Below are positions 7,288 through 16,266 of a stretch of 64,000 bases of DNA, piece after piece. Source of the DNA: an uncultured Holdemanella sp. (GTDB taxonomy: Bacteria > Bacillota_I > Bacilli_A > Erysipelotrichales > Erysipelotrichaceae). The stretch's first letter is position 1. Every line of letters starts with the position of its first letter. The position numbers and the translations under genes were made by a program. Location of the stretch: contig NZ_CAKVJB010000010.1 of NCBI RefSeq assembly GCF_934754935.1, positions 1 through 64,000 on the forward strand, read 5' to 3'. The notes beneath the pieces are model-generated. The model did not search any database. It was not told where the DNA came from and worked only from the letters and a program-made list of their open reading frames with translations.

Positions 7288-10200
7288 TTATTCTTCAGAT
7301 TGGATATCGATTGAACCATTATCTGTAGTTTCTGCATCTTGTAGAATAGATTCTTCTACTGAAGCATCTACAGTATCCATCATATCTTTATCATCAGATC
7401 CTGATACTAATTTATCAAATTTTTCAGAATCCTCATTGTGAACTTCATTCATACGTGCAATACGTTTGTCACGAAGTTCTTTTGCCTTTGCAGCAACGAT
7501 TTCATTCTGAGGACGATCACCTTGACATCCTGTACCAGCTGGAATCAATTTACCAATGATAACATTTTCTTTCAAACCAATTAAGTGGTCAACTTTACCC
7601 TTAATTGTCGCATCTGTAAGAACTTTTGTAGTTTCCTGGAATGAAGCGGCAGATAAGAAAGAATCTGTTTCAACAGAAGATTTAGAAATACCTAGTAATA
7701 CAGGTTTGAAAGTAGCTGGAGTTTTTCCACTTAATAAAGCTTCACGGTTAATTTTTGTGATGTTGTTAAGTGACAATTGAACACCAACATTCAAATCAGT
7801 GTCTCCACTATCTACAACGATTACTTTCTTCATCATCTGTTTAATCATTACTTCCAAGTGCTTATCGCTAATTTCGATACCTTGGCTTTGGTATACTTTC
7901 TTAACTTCTTTTAAGATGTAGTCTTGAACTTCACGTACACCAGCAACACGTAACAATTCTTTTGGATCTAATGGACCTTCAGTCAACGCAACACCGGCTT
8001 CGATCTTAGCACCGATCTGAACCCATGGACGCATTGATTGGTTCGCATTGATTTTATGAGAAACACTTTCGTGTTCATTTGTGATAATAACTTCTTGGCG
8101 CATTGTTCCTTCAATACGTTCGATTGAAGTGATTTCACCAGAAATCTGAGCAATTACCGCAACACCTTTTGGACAACGAGCTTCGAACAATTCTTCAACA
8201 CGAGGCAAACCTTGAGTAATATCTTCTGCACCGGCACCGGCAACACCACCTGTATGGAATGTACGCATTGTTAACTGTGTACCTGGTTCACCGATAGATT
8301 GGGCAGCCATGATACCAATAGCTTCACCAACTTCAACGTCTTTACCAGTAGCCATGTTACGTCCATAACATTTACGACAAATACCTAAACGAGACTTACA
8401 AGTAAATACAGAACGGATATACATTCCTGTAACACCAGCATCTACAATTTTCTTTGCAAGTTCATCTGTGATAAATTCATCACTCGCAATAATTAATTCA
8501 CCAGTTTTTGGATCTGTTACATCTTGTTTTGAATAACGACCAACTAAACGATCTTGTAATGGTTCGATTACAGAGTTTGTCTTACGATCCATTAAAGTTT
8601 CGACCCAGTAACCCTTATCTGTACCACAATCATCTTCTTTGATAATTACATCTTGTGCAACATCAACCAAACGACGAGTTAAGTAACCAGATTCGGCTGT
8701 CTTCAAGGCAGTATCGGTTAAACCTTTACGCACACCGTGAGTCGAGATAAAGAACTCACTTACGTTCAATCCTTCACGGAAACAAGAGTAAATAGGAACT
8801 TCTATGATAGTTGGAACATATTCACCAGCACCAGCTTTGGCATGACCTGGCTTAGCCATTAAACCACGCATACCGGCTAACTGAGTAAAGTTTGACGCGT
8901 TACCACGAGCACCAGAAGTCGCCATCATGTTGATTGGGTTTTTACGAGGTAAGTTTTTCATCAATGATGTAACGATCTTATCTTTTTGATCATCCCACAT
9001 CTTAGATAAATGACGTTCCCATTCTTCCATCGTCAACATACCCTTACGTTGTAAGTGTTTTAATTGATCGGCTTTTACACGACCCTCATCGATATATTCA
9101 TCTTTGTGAGGAGCCACTTCGATATCAGATAGGGCAACTGTAATACCAGCCACTGTTGAATATTCAAATCCTAATGATTTGATTTGGTCAAGAATTTCAG
9201 CTGTTTGATCAGCATCATAACGTTTGAAGACTTCGGCAATAACTTTACCTAAATCTTTTTTCTTAACCGCATCCACTAAAGGCATAGCTTCGATATATTC
9301 TTTAATGTTTTGTCCTGGAGAAACAAAATATTTATCAGGAGTACTTACAAAGTTTTCCTTACTAACCTCATTGATATAAGGGAAATCTTCAGGGAACATT
9401 GAGTTGAATACAATCTTACCAACAGTTGTAATTAAATAATCATTTTTATGTTTTTCATCAAATGATGTTTTATGCATGTTGCATACAGGCAATGCGATAC
9501 GAGTGTGAAGGTGAACTTGTTTTGACTGATAAGCCATCATAACTTCATCTTCATCTGTATATACATGACCTTCACTTTCACCAAAACGGTGCCAGTGAGC
9601 TGCTTCTAATGGGCAGCCAACTTCTTCGTAGTGTTTAGCTTCTGCAAAGAATTCATCTTTTGTTTCTTCCATTGTTAAATAGAAGTTACCCATAACCATA
9701 TCCTGTCCTGGCGTAACGATAGGTTTACCATCTTTAGGACCTAAGATATTGTGAGAACCTAACATCATAACTAATGCTTCGGCACGAGCTTCTTCTCCTA
9801 ATGGAACGTGGATGGCCATCTGGTCACCATCGAAGTCGGCGTTGAACGCAGTACAGACCAATGGGTGAAGACGCATTGCACGTCCTTCTACTAATTTAGG
9901 CAAGAAAGCCTGAATACCCAAACGGTGTAATGTAGGCGCACGGTTCATCAATACTGGATAGCCATCGATTACTTTTTCAACAACATCCCAGATACGAGGA
10001 TCACGACGTTCGATTAATTTTTCTGCATTTTTAGGATTTTGAGCCAATCCTTGATTTACGATTTCATTAATAATAAATGGTTTAAACAAGTTAACTGCCA
10101 TTTCACGTGGAATACCACATTGGTACATTTTCAAATCTGGTCCTACGGCAATTACTGAACGACCAGAGAAGTCAACACGCTTACCTAATAAGTTTTGACG

Positions 10201-11181
10201 GAAACGACCTTGTTTACCTTTTAATGAGTGAGACAATGATTTTAATGCACGTCCACCAGCACCTGTAATAGGTTTTGAACGACGACCATTGTCAATCAAC
10301 GCATCTACAGATTCCTGTAACATACGCTTTTCGTTTTGAACGATGATATTTGGAGTACCCAAATCTAACAATTTACGTAAACGATTATTACGAGTGATAA
10401 CACGACGATATAAATCATTTAAGTCACTTGTCGCAAAACGACCACCATCCAATTGAAGCATTGGACGTAAATCAGGAGGTATTACCGGAATATTAGTCAG
10501 AATCATCCATTCTGGTAAGTTTTCACTATTACGGAATGCATTGATTGTATCTAAACGCTTGATTAATTTCTTACGTTTTTCACCTTGTGCTTTTTCAAGT
10601 GCATCTTGTACTTCTTGATATTCTGATTCTAAATCTACATCTTGTAATAGACGAAGTACAGCTTCAGCACCTGTTTGAGCTGTAAATCCTGTTGAACCAT
10701 AGATAGCTTGGTTTTCACGGAATTCACGTTCAGAAAGAATTTGTTTATAAGCTAAACCAGATTCTTTTGGATCTGTAACAATGTAGCTAACAAAGTATAC
10801 AACTTCTTCTAATTGTTTTGGTGTTACATCCAACAACAATGCCATACGGCTAGGAATACCACGTAAATACCAAATATGAGCTACTGGTGCAGCCAAATGG
10901 ATGTGGCCCATACGCTCACGTCTTACGCTTGCCTTTGTGATTTCTACACCACAACGGTCACATACAACACCTTTAAAACGTACTTTTTTATATTTTCCAC
11001 AAGCACATTCCCAGTCCTTAGTTGGACCGAAAATGCGTTCGCAGAATAAACCATCACGTTCAGCTTTTTGTGAACGATAGTTAATTGTCTCAGGCTTAGT
11101 TACTTCACCATGACTCCATTTCAAAATCGTTTCTGGACTCGCTAAGCGAACCTGAATCGAGGCAAAATTGTTAATACTCAT
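7288..11181 (-). CDS. rpoC: DNA-directed RNA polymerase subunit beta'
   Basis: The largest subunit of RNA polymerase, 1297 aa. The N-terminal zinc ribbon is visible (CACGKYKK followed by CDRCG, residues about 60-80). The catalytic Mg2+ loop NADFDGDQMA is at about 444-453. The trigger-loop region has MMATSGARGN and the C-terminal zinc cluster ends in CRKCYG. The conserved GEPGTQLTMRTFHTGG block follows. The C-terminus ends with an acidic low-complexity tail of about 45 residues. It follows rpoB by eight bases and is clearly co-transcribed. Confidence 0.99.
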   Translation of the reverse strand: MSINNFASIQVRLASPETILKWSHGEVTKPETINYRSQKAERDGLFCERIFGPTKDWECACGKYKKVRFKGVVCDRCGVEITKASVRRERMGHIHLAAPVAHIWYLRGIPSRMALLLDVTPKQLEEVVYFVSYIVTDPKESGLAYKQILSEREFRENQAIYGSTGFTAQTGAEAVLRLLQDVDLESEYQEVQDALEKAQGEKRKKLIKRLDTINAFRNSENLPEWMILTNIPVIPPDLRPMLQLDGGRFATSDLNDLYRRVITRNNRLRKLLDLGTPNIIVQNEKRMLQESVDALIDNGRRSKPITGAGGRALKSLSHSLKGKQGRFRQNLLGKRVDFSGRSVIAVGPDLKMYQCGIPREMAVNLFKPFIINEIVNQGLAQNPKNAEKLIERRDPRIWDVVEKVIDGYPVLMNRAPTLHRLGIQAFLPKLVEGRAMRLHPLVCTAFNADFDGDQMAIHVPLGEEARAEALVMMLGSHNILGPKDGKPIVTPGQDMVMGNFYLTMEETKDEFFAEAKHYEEVGCPLEAAHWHRFGESEGHVYTDEDEVMMAYQSKQVHLHTRIALPVCNMHKTSFDEKHKNDYLITTVGKIVFNSMFPEDFPYINEVSKENFVSTPDKYFVSPGQNIKEYIEAMPLVDAVKKKDLGKVIAEVFKRYDADQTAEILDQIKSLGFEYSTVAGITVALSDIEVAPHKDEYIDEGRVKADQLKHLQRKGMLTMEEWERHLSKMWDDQKDKIVTSLMKNLPRKNPINMMATSGARGNASNFTQLAGMRGLMAKPGHAKAGAGEYVPTIIEVPIYSCFREGLNVSEFFISTHGVRKGLTDTALKTAESGYLTRRLVDVAQDVIIKEDDCGTDKGYWVETLMDRKTNSVIEPLQDRLVGRYSKQDVTDPKTGELIIASDEFITDELAKKIVDAGVTGMYIRSVFTCKSRLGICRKCYGRNMATGKDVEVGEAIGIMAAQSIGEPGTQLTMRTFHTGGVAGAGAEDITQGLPRVEELFEARCPKGVAVIAQISGEITSIERIEGTMRQEVIITNEHESVSHKINANQSMRPWVQIGAKIEAGVALTEGPLDPKELLRVAGVREVQDYILKEVKKVYQSQGIEISDKHLEVMIKQMMKKVIVVDSGDTDLNVGVQLSLNNITKINREALLSGKTPATFKPVLLGISKSSVETDSFLSAASFQETTKVLTDATIKGKVDHLIGLKENVIIGKLIPAGTGCQGDRPQNEIVAAKAKELRDKRIARMNEVHNEDSEKFDKLVSGSDDKDMMDTVDASVEESILQDAETTDNGSIDIQSEE

Positions 11182-11189
11182 ATTTTATA

Positions 11190-14100
11190 CTACGCCTCCT
11201 CTTCTTCATTATTTTCTTCTTCAATATCGTCGACTAACTCTTCCTTTTGTTCTTCCTGTAATAAAGGTTGAACTGGATGAGCATCCTGGTCATCATCATC
11301 TAATGTGATGTCAACCTCGTTATTGTTTTCATCTAACAAACGAATATCGATTGCTAGACCTTGTAATTCGTGCATTAATACACGGAATGATTCTGGAACA
11401 CCTGGTTCTGGAATGTCTTTACCTTTGATAATAGCTTCATAAGTCTTGATACGACCTTGAATATCATCGGATTTAATTGTCAAGATTTCTTGTAATGTGT
11501 GGGCAGCACCATATGCTTCCAATGCCCAAACTTCCATCTCTCCAAATCTCTGACCACCATTTTGAGCTTTACCACCCAAAGGTTGTTGAGTTACTAAAGA
11601 GTATGGTCCTGTGGCACGAGCATGTAACTTATCGTCAACCATGTGGGCCAACTTGATCATGTACATTACACCGACACTAATACGTTCGTCAAATGGTTGT
11701 CCAGTTTGTCCATCGTATAATACCTGTTTTCCATCGACAGTCATGCTTGCTTCGCGCATTACATCTTGCAAGTCTTCATTTGATAAACCATCAAATACAG
11801 AAGTAGAGAATTTAACACCTAATTTACGAGCTGCATAACCTAAGTGGATTTCTAAAATCTGTCCGATGTTCATACGAGAAGGTACACCGAATGGGTTCAA
11901 CAAGATATCAACTGGATGTCCATCCGCCATAAATGGCATATCTTCGATAGGTAAGATCTTAGAGATGACACCCTTGTTACCGTGACGACCAGACATTTTA
12001 TCACCTTCAGAAATCTTACGTTTCTGAACGATATATACTTTAACACGCATATTTACTCCAGGAGGAAGATCCGATCCATCTCCACGTTTAAATACACGAA
12101 TAGAATGAACAATACCAGCACCACCATGAGGTACTTTCAATGAATTGTCACGAACTTCACGTGATTTTTCACCAAAGATTGCTAATAATAATTTTTCTTC
12201 TGGACTAACTTCGCTTTGTCCTTTTGGAGTAACCTTACCAACTAAGATATCTCCTTCTTTTACTTCGGCACCAACCATAATGATACCGTTTGAATCTAAT
12301 TTACGAACAGCTGCTTCACTAACGTTAGGAATATCACGAGTGATTTCTTCAGGACCTAACTTCGTTTCACGGCAGTCAATATCATATTCTTCTACGTGGA
12401 TTGAAGTATATACATCATCACTAACCATACGCTCTGACATGATGATGGCATCCTCGTAGTTATATCCATGCCATGTTGTATATGCGATAACAACGTTTTG
12501 ACCTAATGCCAATTCACCATTTTGCATACTTGGACCATCGGCTAAGATATCACCTTTTTCAACCTTTTCTCCAACTTCTACGATTGGACGTTGGTTGATA
12601 CAAGTACTAGCGTTTGAACGAGCAAACTTACGTAATTGATAAGTGTGGTTTTCACCTTCATTATCTTTAACAACGATACGCAAACCATCTACATATTCAA
12701 CAACACCATCTTGTTTTGCGACAATACCTACACCAGAGTCTTTGGCAATCTTATATTCAATACCAGTACCAACATAAGGTGAATGAGGAACTAATAATGG
12801 AACGGCCTGACGCTGCATGTTGGCACCCATTAAGGCACGAGACGCATCATCGTTTTCCAAGAATGGAACACAGGCAGTCGCAACAGATACGATCTGTTTT
12901 GGACTGACGTCGGCAAGTTCTACTTCTTCACGATCGGCGATAATTGTTTCACCAGCCTTACGAGCTACGACACGTTCATTTACTAAATGACCATCACGAA
13001 CCTCATTGGCCTGCGCAATTACATAATCCGCTTCTTCATCCGCGCTTAAGTAAACAGTATCTTCACTAACTGTACCATCTTCATTTACCTTACGATAAGG
13101 TGTTTGGATAAATCCATATTCATTGATACGAGCATAAGTTGTTAAGTTGTTGATCAAACCGATGTTTGGTCCTTCAGGTGTTTCGATTGGACAAATACGA
13201 CCATAGTGAGAGTTGTGAACGTCACGAACTTCGAAACTTGCACGGTCACGACTGATACCACCTGGACCTAAAGCTGAAATACGACGTTTGTTTGTCAACT
13301 CAGCTAGAGGGTTTTGTTGATCCATGAACTGTAATAACTGTGAACTAGAGAAGAATTCTTTAATTGCAGCTGTCAAAGGACGAATGTTAGTCAATTTTCT
13401 TGGCGTTAAACTATCCATTTCTTGAATTGACATACGTTCTTTAACAACACGTTCCATACGAGATAAACCAATACGGAATTGGTTTTGGATCAATTCACCA
13501 ACAGAACGAATACGACGGTTACCTAACATATCGATATCATCTGTTGTTCCTACACCTTCCATAACATTTAAGCTATATGAGAAGAATGCATACATATCTG
13601 AAACTGTAATTGTGTGTTTATTTGCGAATGGGTCATTTCCAGCAACACGTACTTCATCCCCATTGTTGTCAATAATATATACTTCTTGAACACATGCACC
13701 AATCAACCATGCTGTGATATCTTCACTTAAAGCACGTTGTTTCACTTGTGTTTCAACATCACTATCGATGGCATCTGGACTTACACCAACCATATAACGG
13801 TTCGCAACTAATTCCATATCTGCATCAACAATATCTTCACCTTGAGCATTTGTTAAACGTCCAAGAGCATATAAACGTTGACCATAGTTAAATACAGAAT
13901 CCATATTTTCAGCTGTTAATTTAACTGGTTGTGCAAACAATCCTGCAAAAATTTCAACATTTTCAACAACCTTTTGGATTGCTAAAACATCTTGTTCAGT
14001 TAATACTGTACCAGCATCTAAATAAGCATCTTCTGTTTCCACATCACTAGCCAATACACGACCAATTAAGCCTGTAGTCCAGCTTGTTGGAATTGAAACG

Positions 14101-15287
14101 ATATCTTCTTCATGGAATTCTGAGCGGAATGGATATGCGACACAATAAGTACCTTTAGCCAATTCTTCACGCAATGCATTTCTTTCATCACGGTGAACCA
14201 TTGTACCTTTTTCCATGAATACGTTGCCATTTACATCAACAATATCATGAGCAAGGCTCATACCATACATACGATCGATCGCATTTAATTTCTTACGTAA
14301 TTTATAACGGCCAGCCTTTGTCAAGTCATAACGACGGTGATCAAAGAATTTAGCCTGCATCAAAGTGATTGATCCATCTAATGTTGGGATTTCATCACTT
14401 CTTTGGTTTTCATAGAAAGAAAGTAAAGCTTCCTGTGTTGTTTTTACTTTATCATTCAATAAAGAATTTTCGATTTCTTCATATTTACCGAAGAAAGCAG
14501 TATACAACAACAAATACATATTCATGTATTCGCGATCTTCTGCATCTGTAGCTACATCAGACCAGTTACGTCCCATTGCACGTAAGAATGTTTCCATCAT
14601 TGATGTATCGTGAGTATCTTCATTTACTCCAATATTCAAAGACATACCAATCGCCTTGAATAAAATACTGAATAATACTTTACGACGACGGTCAATAGAA
14701 ACGTTGATCAAACGTCCATTTGTAGTTTTCTTTTGTTCAGTCATGAACTCTAACCAAGTACCACGACTTGGAATTAATTCACAGCTAAAGTTTTGTTTAC
14801 CAGTCTTTTCATCATAACTGTCCGCAAAATATGCACCAGGAGAACGTACGATCTGACTAACGATTACACGTTCTGCACCATTGATGATGAATGTACCAGT
14901 TTCTGTCATTAAAGGGAAATCCCCTAAATATACTTCTTCACTCTTAGTTACTACTTCACCCGTTTCTGAGTCAGTAACTTCTAATTCCATATCTGCATAT
15001 AGAGGTGCTGCAAAGTTGCATTCTCTATACATAGATTCTTCAGCGTTATATTTTGGTTCTTCAAAATGATAACGTAAGAAATTTAAGCGAATGTTTTTTC
15101 CATAGTTTTCAATTGGATAGATTTCTTCAAATACTTCTTGGATACCTTGTTGCGTAAACCATTTAAATGAATCTGTCTGGATTTCGACAAGATTAGGTAA
15201 CTCTAATTTACCACTAACCTTTGAGTAATCTCGGCGGGAAGATTTTTTTCCACACGAGACAATACGATATGCTTTGTTGTTGTCCAT
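11190..15287 (-). CDS. rpoB: DNA-directed RNA polymerase subunit beta (natural rifampicin-site variant)
   Basis: Second largest RNA polymerase subunit, 1365 aa, about 170 residues longer than B. subtilis RpoB. Conserved blocks include NGAERVIVSQ near 136-145, LGNRRIRSVGEL before the rifampicin pocket, SALGPGGISRDRA, CPIETPEGPNIGL and GDKMSGRHGNKG. The extra length lies between residues 145 and about 600 (beta-lobe region). In the rifampicin cluster the residue equivalent to E. coli His526 is Asn666 (codon 13290-13292) and Ser512 is Leu652. The C-terminus is strongly acidic. The start is the ATG at 15287, which has AAAGG nine bases upstream; the ATG at 15296 abuts that AAAGG. Confidence 0.98.
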   Translation of the reverse strand: MDNNKAYRIVSCGKKSSRRDYSKVSGKLELPNLVEIQTDSFKWFTQQGIQEVFEEIYPIENYGKNIRLNFLRYHFEEPKYNAEESMYRECNFAAPLYADMELEVTDSETGEVVTKSEEVYLGDFPLMTETGTFIINGAERVIVSQIVRSPGAYFADSYDEKTGKQNFSCELIPSRGTWLEFMTEQKKTTNGRLINVSIDRRRKVLFSILFKAIGMSLNIGVNEDTHDTSMMETFLRAMGRNWSDVATDAEDREYMNMYLLLYTAFFGKYEEIENSLLNDKVKTTQEALLSFYENQRSDEIPTLDGSITLMQAKFFDHRRYDLTKAGRYKLRKKLNAIDRMYGMSLAHDIVDVNGNVFMEKGTMVHRDERNALREELAKGTYCVAYPFRSEFHEEDIVSIPTSWTTGLIGRVLASDVETEDAYLDAGTVLTEQDVLAIQKVVENVEIFAGLFAQPVKLTAENMDSVFNYGQRLYALGRLTNAQGEDIVDADMELVANRYMVGVSPDAIDSDVETQVKQRALSEDITAWLIGACVQEVYIIDNNGDEVRVAGNDPFANKHTITVSDMYAFFSYSLNVMEGVGTTDDIDMLGNRRIRSVGELIQNQFRIGLSRMERVVKERMSIQEMDSLTPRKLTNIRPLTAAIKEFFSSSQLLQFMDQQNPLAELTNKRRISALGPGGISRDRASFEVRDVHNSHYGRICPIETPEGPNIGLINNLTTYARINEYGFIQTPYRKVNEDGTVSEDTVYLSADEEADYVIAQANEVRDGHLVNERVVARKAGETIIADREEVELADVSPKQIVSVATACVPFLENDDASRALMGANMQRQAVPLLVPHSPYVGTGIEYKIAKDSGVGIVAKQDGVVEYVDGLRIVVKDNEGENHTYQLRKFARSNASTCINQRPIVEVGEKVEKGDILADGPSMQNGELALGQNVVIAYTTWHGYNYEDAIIMSERMVSDDVYTSIHVEEYDIDCRETKLGPEEITRDIPNVSEAAVRKLDSNGIIMVGAEVKEGDILVGKVTPKGQSEVSPEEKLLLAIFGEKSREVRDNSLKVPHGGAGIVHSIRVFKRGDGSDLPPGVNMRVKVYIVQKRKISEGDKMSGRHGNKGVISKILPIEDMPFMADGHPVDILLNPFGVPSRMNIGQILEIHLGYAARKLGVKFSTSVFDGLSNEDLQDVMREASMTVDGKQVLYDGQTGQPFDERISVGVMYMIKLAHMVDDKLHARATGPYSLVTQQPLGGKAQNGGQRFGEMEVWALEAYGAAHTLQEILTIKSDDIQGRIKTYEAIIKGKDIPEPGVPESFRVLMHELQGLAIDIRLLDENNNEVDITLDDDDQDAHPVQPLLQEEQKEELVDDIEEENNEEEEA

Positions 15288-15362
15288 GCATGCCATCCTT
15301 TCGTTCGAATTTGTACTATACTAGGAAGTTTTCATCCGAAAACTTACACTATTATGCAATTT

Positions 15363-15394
15363 ATTATACTACTAGTAAAACTACCAAAAGTCAA
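15363..15394 (-). promoter_or_regulatory. rpoBC promoter
   Basis: On the minus strand TTGACT (15394-15389) is followed by TAGTAT at 17 bases (15371-15366) and by an overlapping TATAAT at 20 bases (15368-15363). The -35 forms one arm of an inverted repeat whose other arm is the -35 of a divergent plus-strand promoter (15402-15407). Confidence 0.55.
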
Positions 15395-15401
15395 GAAAAA
15401 C

Positions 15402-15430
15402 TTGACAAAATCGTAAAAATGGGTTATAAA
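15402..15430 (+). promoter_or_regulatory. Strong consensus promoter for a very short transcript
   Basis: A perfect TTGACA (15402-15407), a 17-base spacer and TATAAA (15425-15430). Transcription would begin near 15437 and meet a terminator at 15448, giving an RNA of about 40 nt unless the terminator is read through into the lipoprotein gene. Confidence 0.65.
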
Positions 15431-15447
15431 TATTGCCTATCCCTTTT

Positions 15448-15478
15448 AAGCACCTTCACAAACTAGGTGCTTTTTTAT
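15448..15478 (+). terminator. Terminator or attenuator just after the 15402 promoter
   Basis: AAGCACCT (15448-15455) pairs with AGGTGCTT (15465-15472), followed by TTTTATTT. No plus-strand gene ends here, so it either ends a tiny RNA or attenuates transcription towards the lipoprotein gene. Confidence 0.75.
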
Positions 15479-15487
15479 TTGTCCATT

Positions 15488-15516
15488 TTGACAACCCTTC
15501 TATTTATGCATACAAT
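15488..15516 (+). promoter_or_regulatory. Promoter of the lipoprotein gene
   Basis: A perfect TTGACA (15488-15493), a 17-base spacer and TACAAT (15511-15516). The leader of about 17 bases carries AAAGGAG seven bases before the ATG. It lies downstream of the preceding terminator, so the gene has an independent start. Confidence 0.65.
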
Positions 15517-15539
15517 AAAGAAGTTTAAAGGAGTACTCA

Positions 15540-16247
15540 ATGAAAAAAATATTAACTATCATCTTAACTTGTTTTTTAACCCTTAGCCTTGCAGGATGCT
15601 CTAGCAAAAAGAACGACGATGACATCCTTGCATTCTTCAATGCGTTAGATAATACACTAAATTTAAAAAGTGCCCAAATCAATGGATCACTTACAATGAA
15701 AGATTCAAAATTAAATATTGATGCGCAAATTCTTCAAAAAGACGACTTACAAGTTTCAAGCTCCATCGGTCTTGTCGCAGGGAAAAATGTGCAAAATGAC
15801 TTTTTGAACTTTTATATCAAAGATGGAAAAACATATTTAAATTCTATGGGAACCAAAACCCAAAGTACAGTTGATAAAATTGGATTAAAACAAAATTCAA
15901 AATTAAATACATACAACCCATTTCTAGATTTAACCGATGATCAACTATGTGAATTGTTTGATTCTTCTAAAAAAGAAAATGACACCTACACATTTAAAGT
16001 CAACACGAGCAAATTAGCAACCCTACTCGATAACATGGGATCTGTCAAACTGGATAATGCAACGCTTGAAGCAACCATCAAAAACAAGAAAATATCTCAC
16101 CTTGTATTAAGCTTTACAGGAACACAAACCGTAGATGATGCTAGTGCTGATATTGATGTTTCAATTGAACTAAGCATCAAAAAACTAAATAAGATCAACT
16201 TCCCAAATGATTTAGACGATTATAAAAACGAAACTGCAGAAGATTAA
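15540..16247 (+). CDS. Lipoprotein of unknown function
   Basis: A secreted, membrane-anchored lipoprotein, 235 aa. The signal peptide has a KK n-region, a hydrophobic core and the lipobox LAGC, with Cys about residue 19, followed by a Ser/Lys/Asp linker. The mature part resembles the LolA-like or DUF6612-type beta-rich lipoproteins of Bacillota in its pattern (LKSAQINGSLTMK, KDGKTYLNSMG, LVLSFTGTQ), but I cannot assign a family firmly. It has its own promoter, a good Shine-Dalgarno sequence and a terminator. Function unknown; it is probably cell-envelope associated. Confidence 0.85.
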   Translation: MKKILTIILTCFLTLSLAGCSSKKNDDDILAFFNALDNTLNLKSAQINGSLTMKDSKLNIDAQILQKDDLQVSSSIGLVAGKNVQNDFLNFYIKDGKTYLNSMGTKTQSTVDKIGLKQNSKLNTYNPFLDLTDDQLCELFDSSKKENDTYTFKVNTSKLATLLDNMGSVKLDNATLEATIKNKKISHLVLSFTGTQTVDDASADIDVSIELSIKKLNKINFPNDLDDYKNETAED

Positions 16248-16266
16248 TTCCTCTGCAGTCTTTTTA
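16232..16266. terminator. Convergent terminator between the lipoprotein and acyltransferase genes
   Basis: ACTGCAGA (16233-16240) pairs with TCTGCAGT (16252-16259), followed by CTTTTTATTT on the plus strand. On the minus strand the same stem is followed by TTCGTTTTT, so it can serve both genes. It overlaps the lipoprotein stop codon. Confidence 0.75.

Noticed and set aside
12145..12459. 104-codon plus-strand frame antisense to rpoB
   Set aside because: Composition (Ser/Thr/Pro-rich) is that of a codon shadow and the opposite strand encodes a highly conserved part of RpoB.
15221..15466. 81-codon plus-strand frame spanning the rpoB start and the upstream region
   Set aside because: It runs across the rpoBC promoter and the short-transcript promoter, has no ribosome-binding site and no recognisable product.
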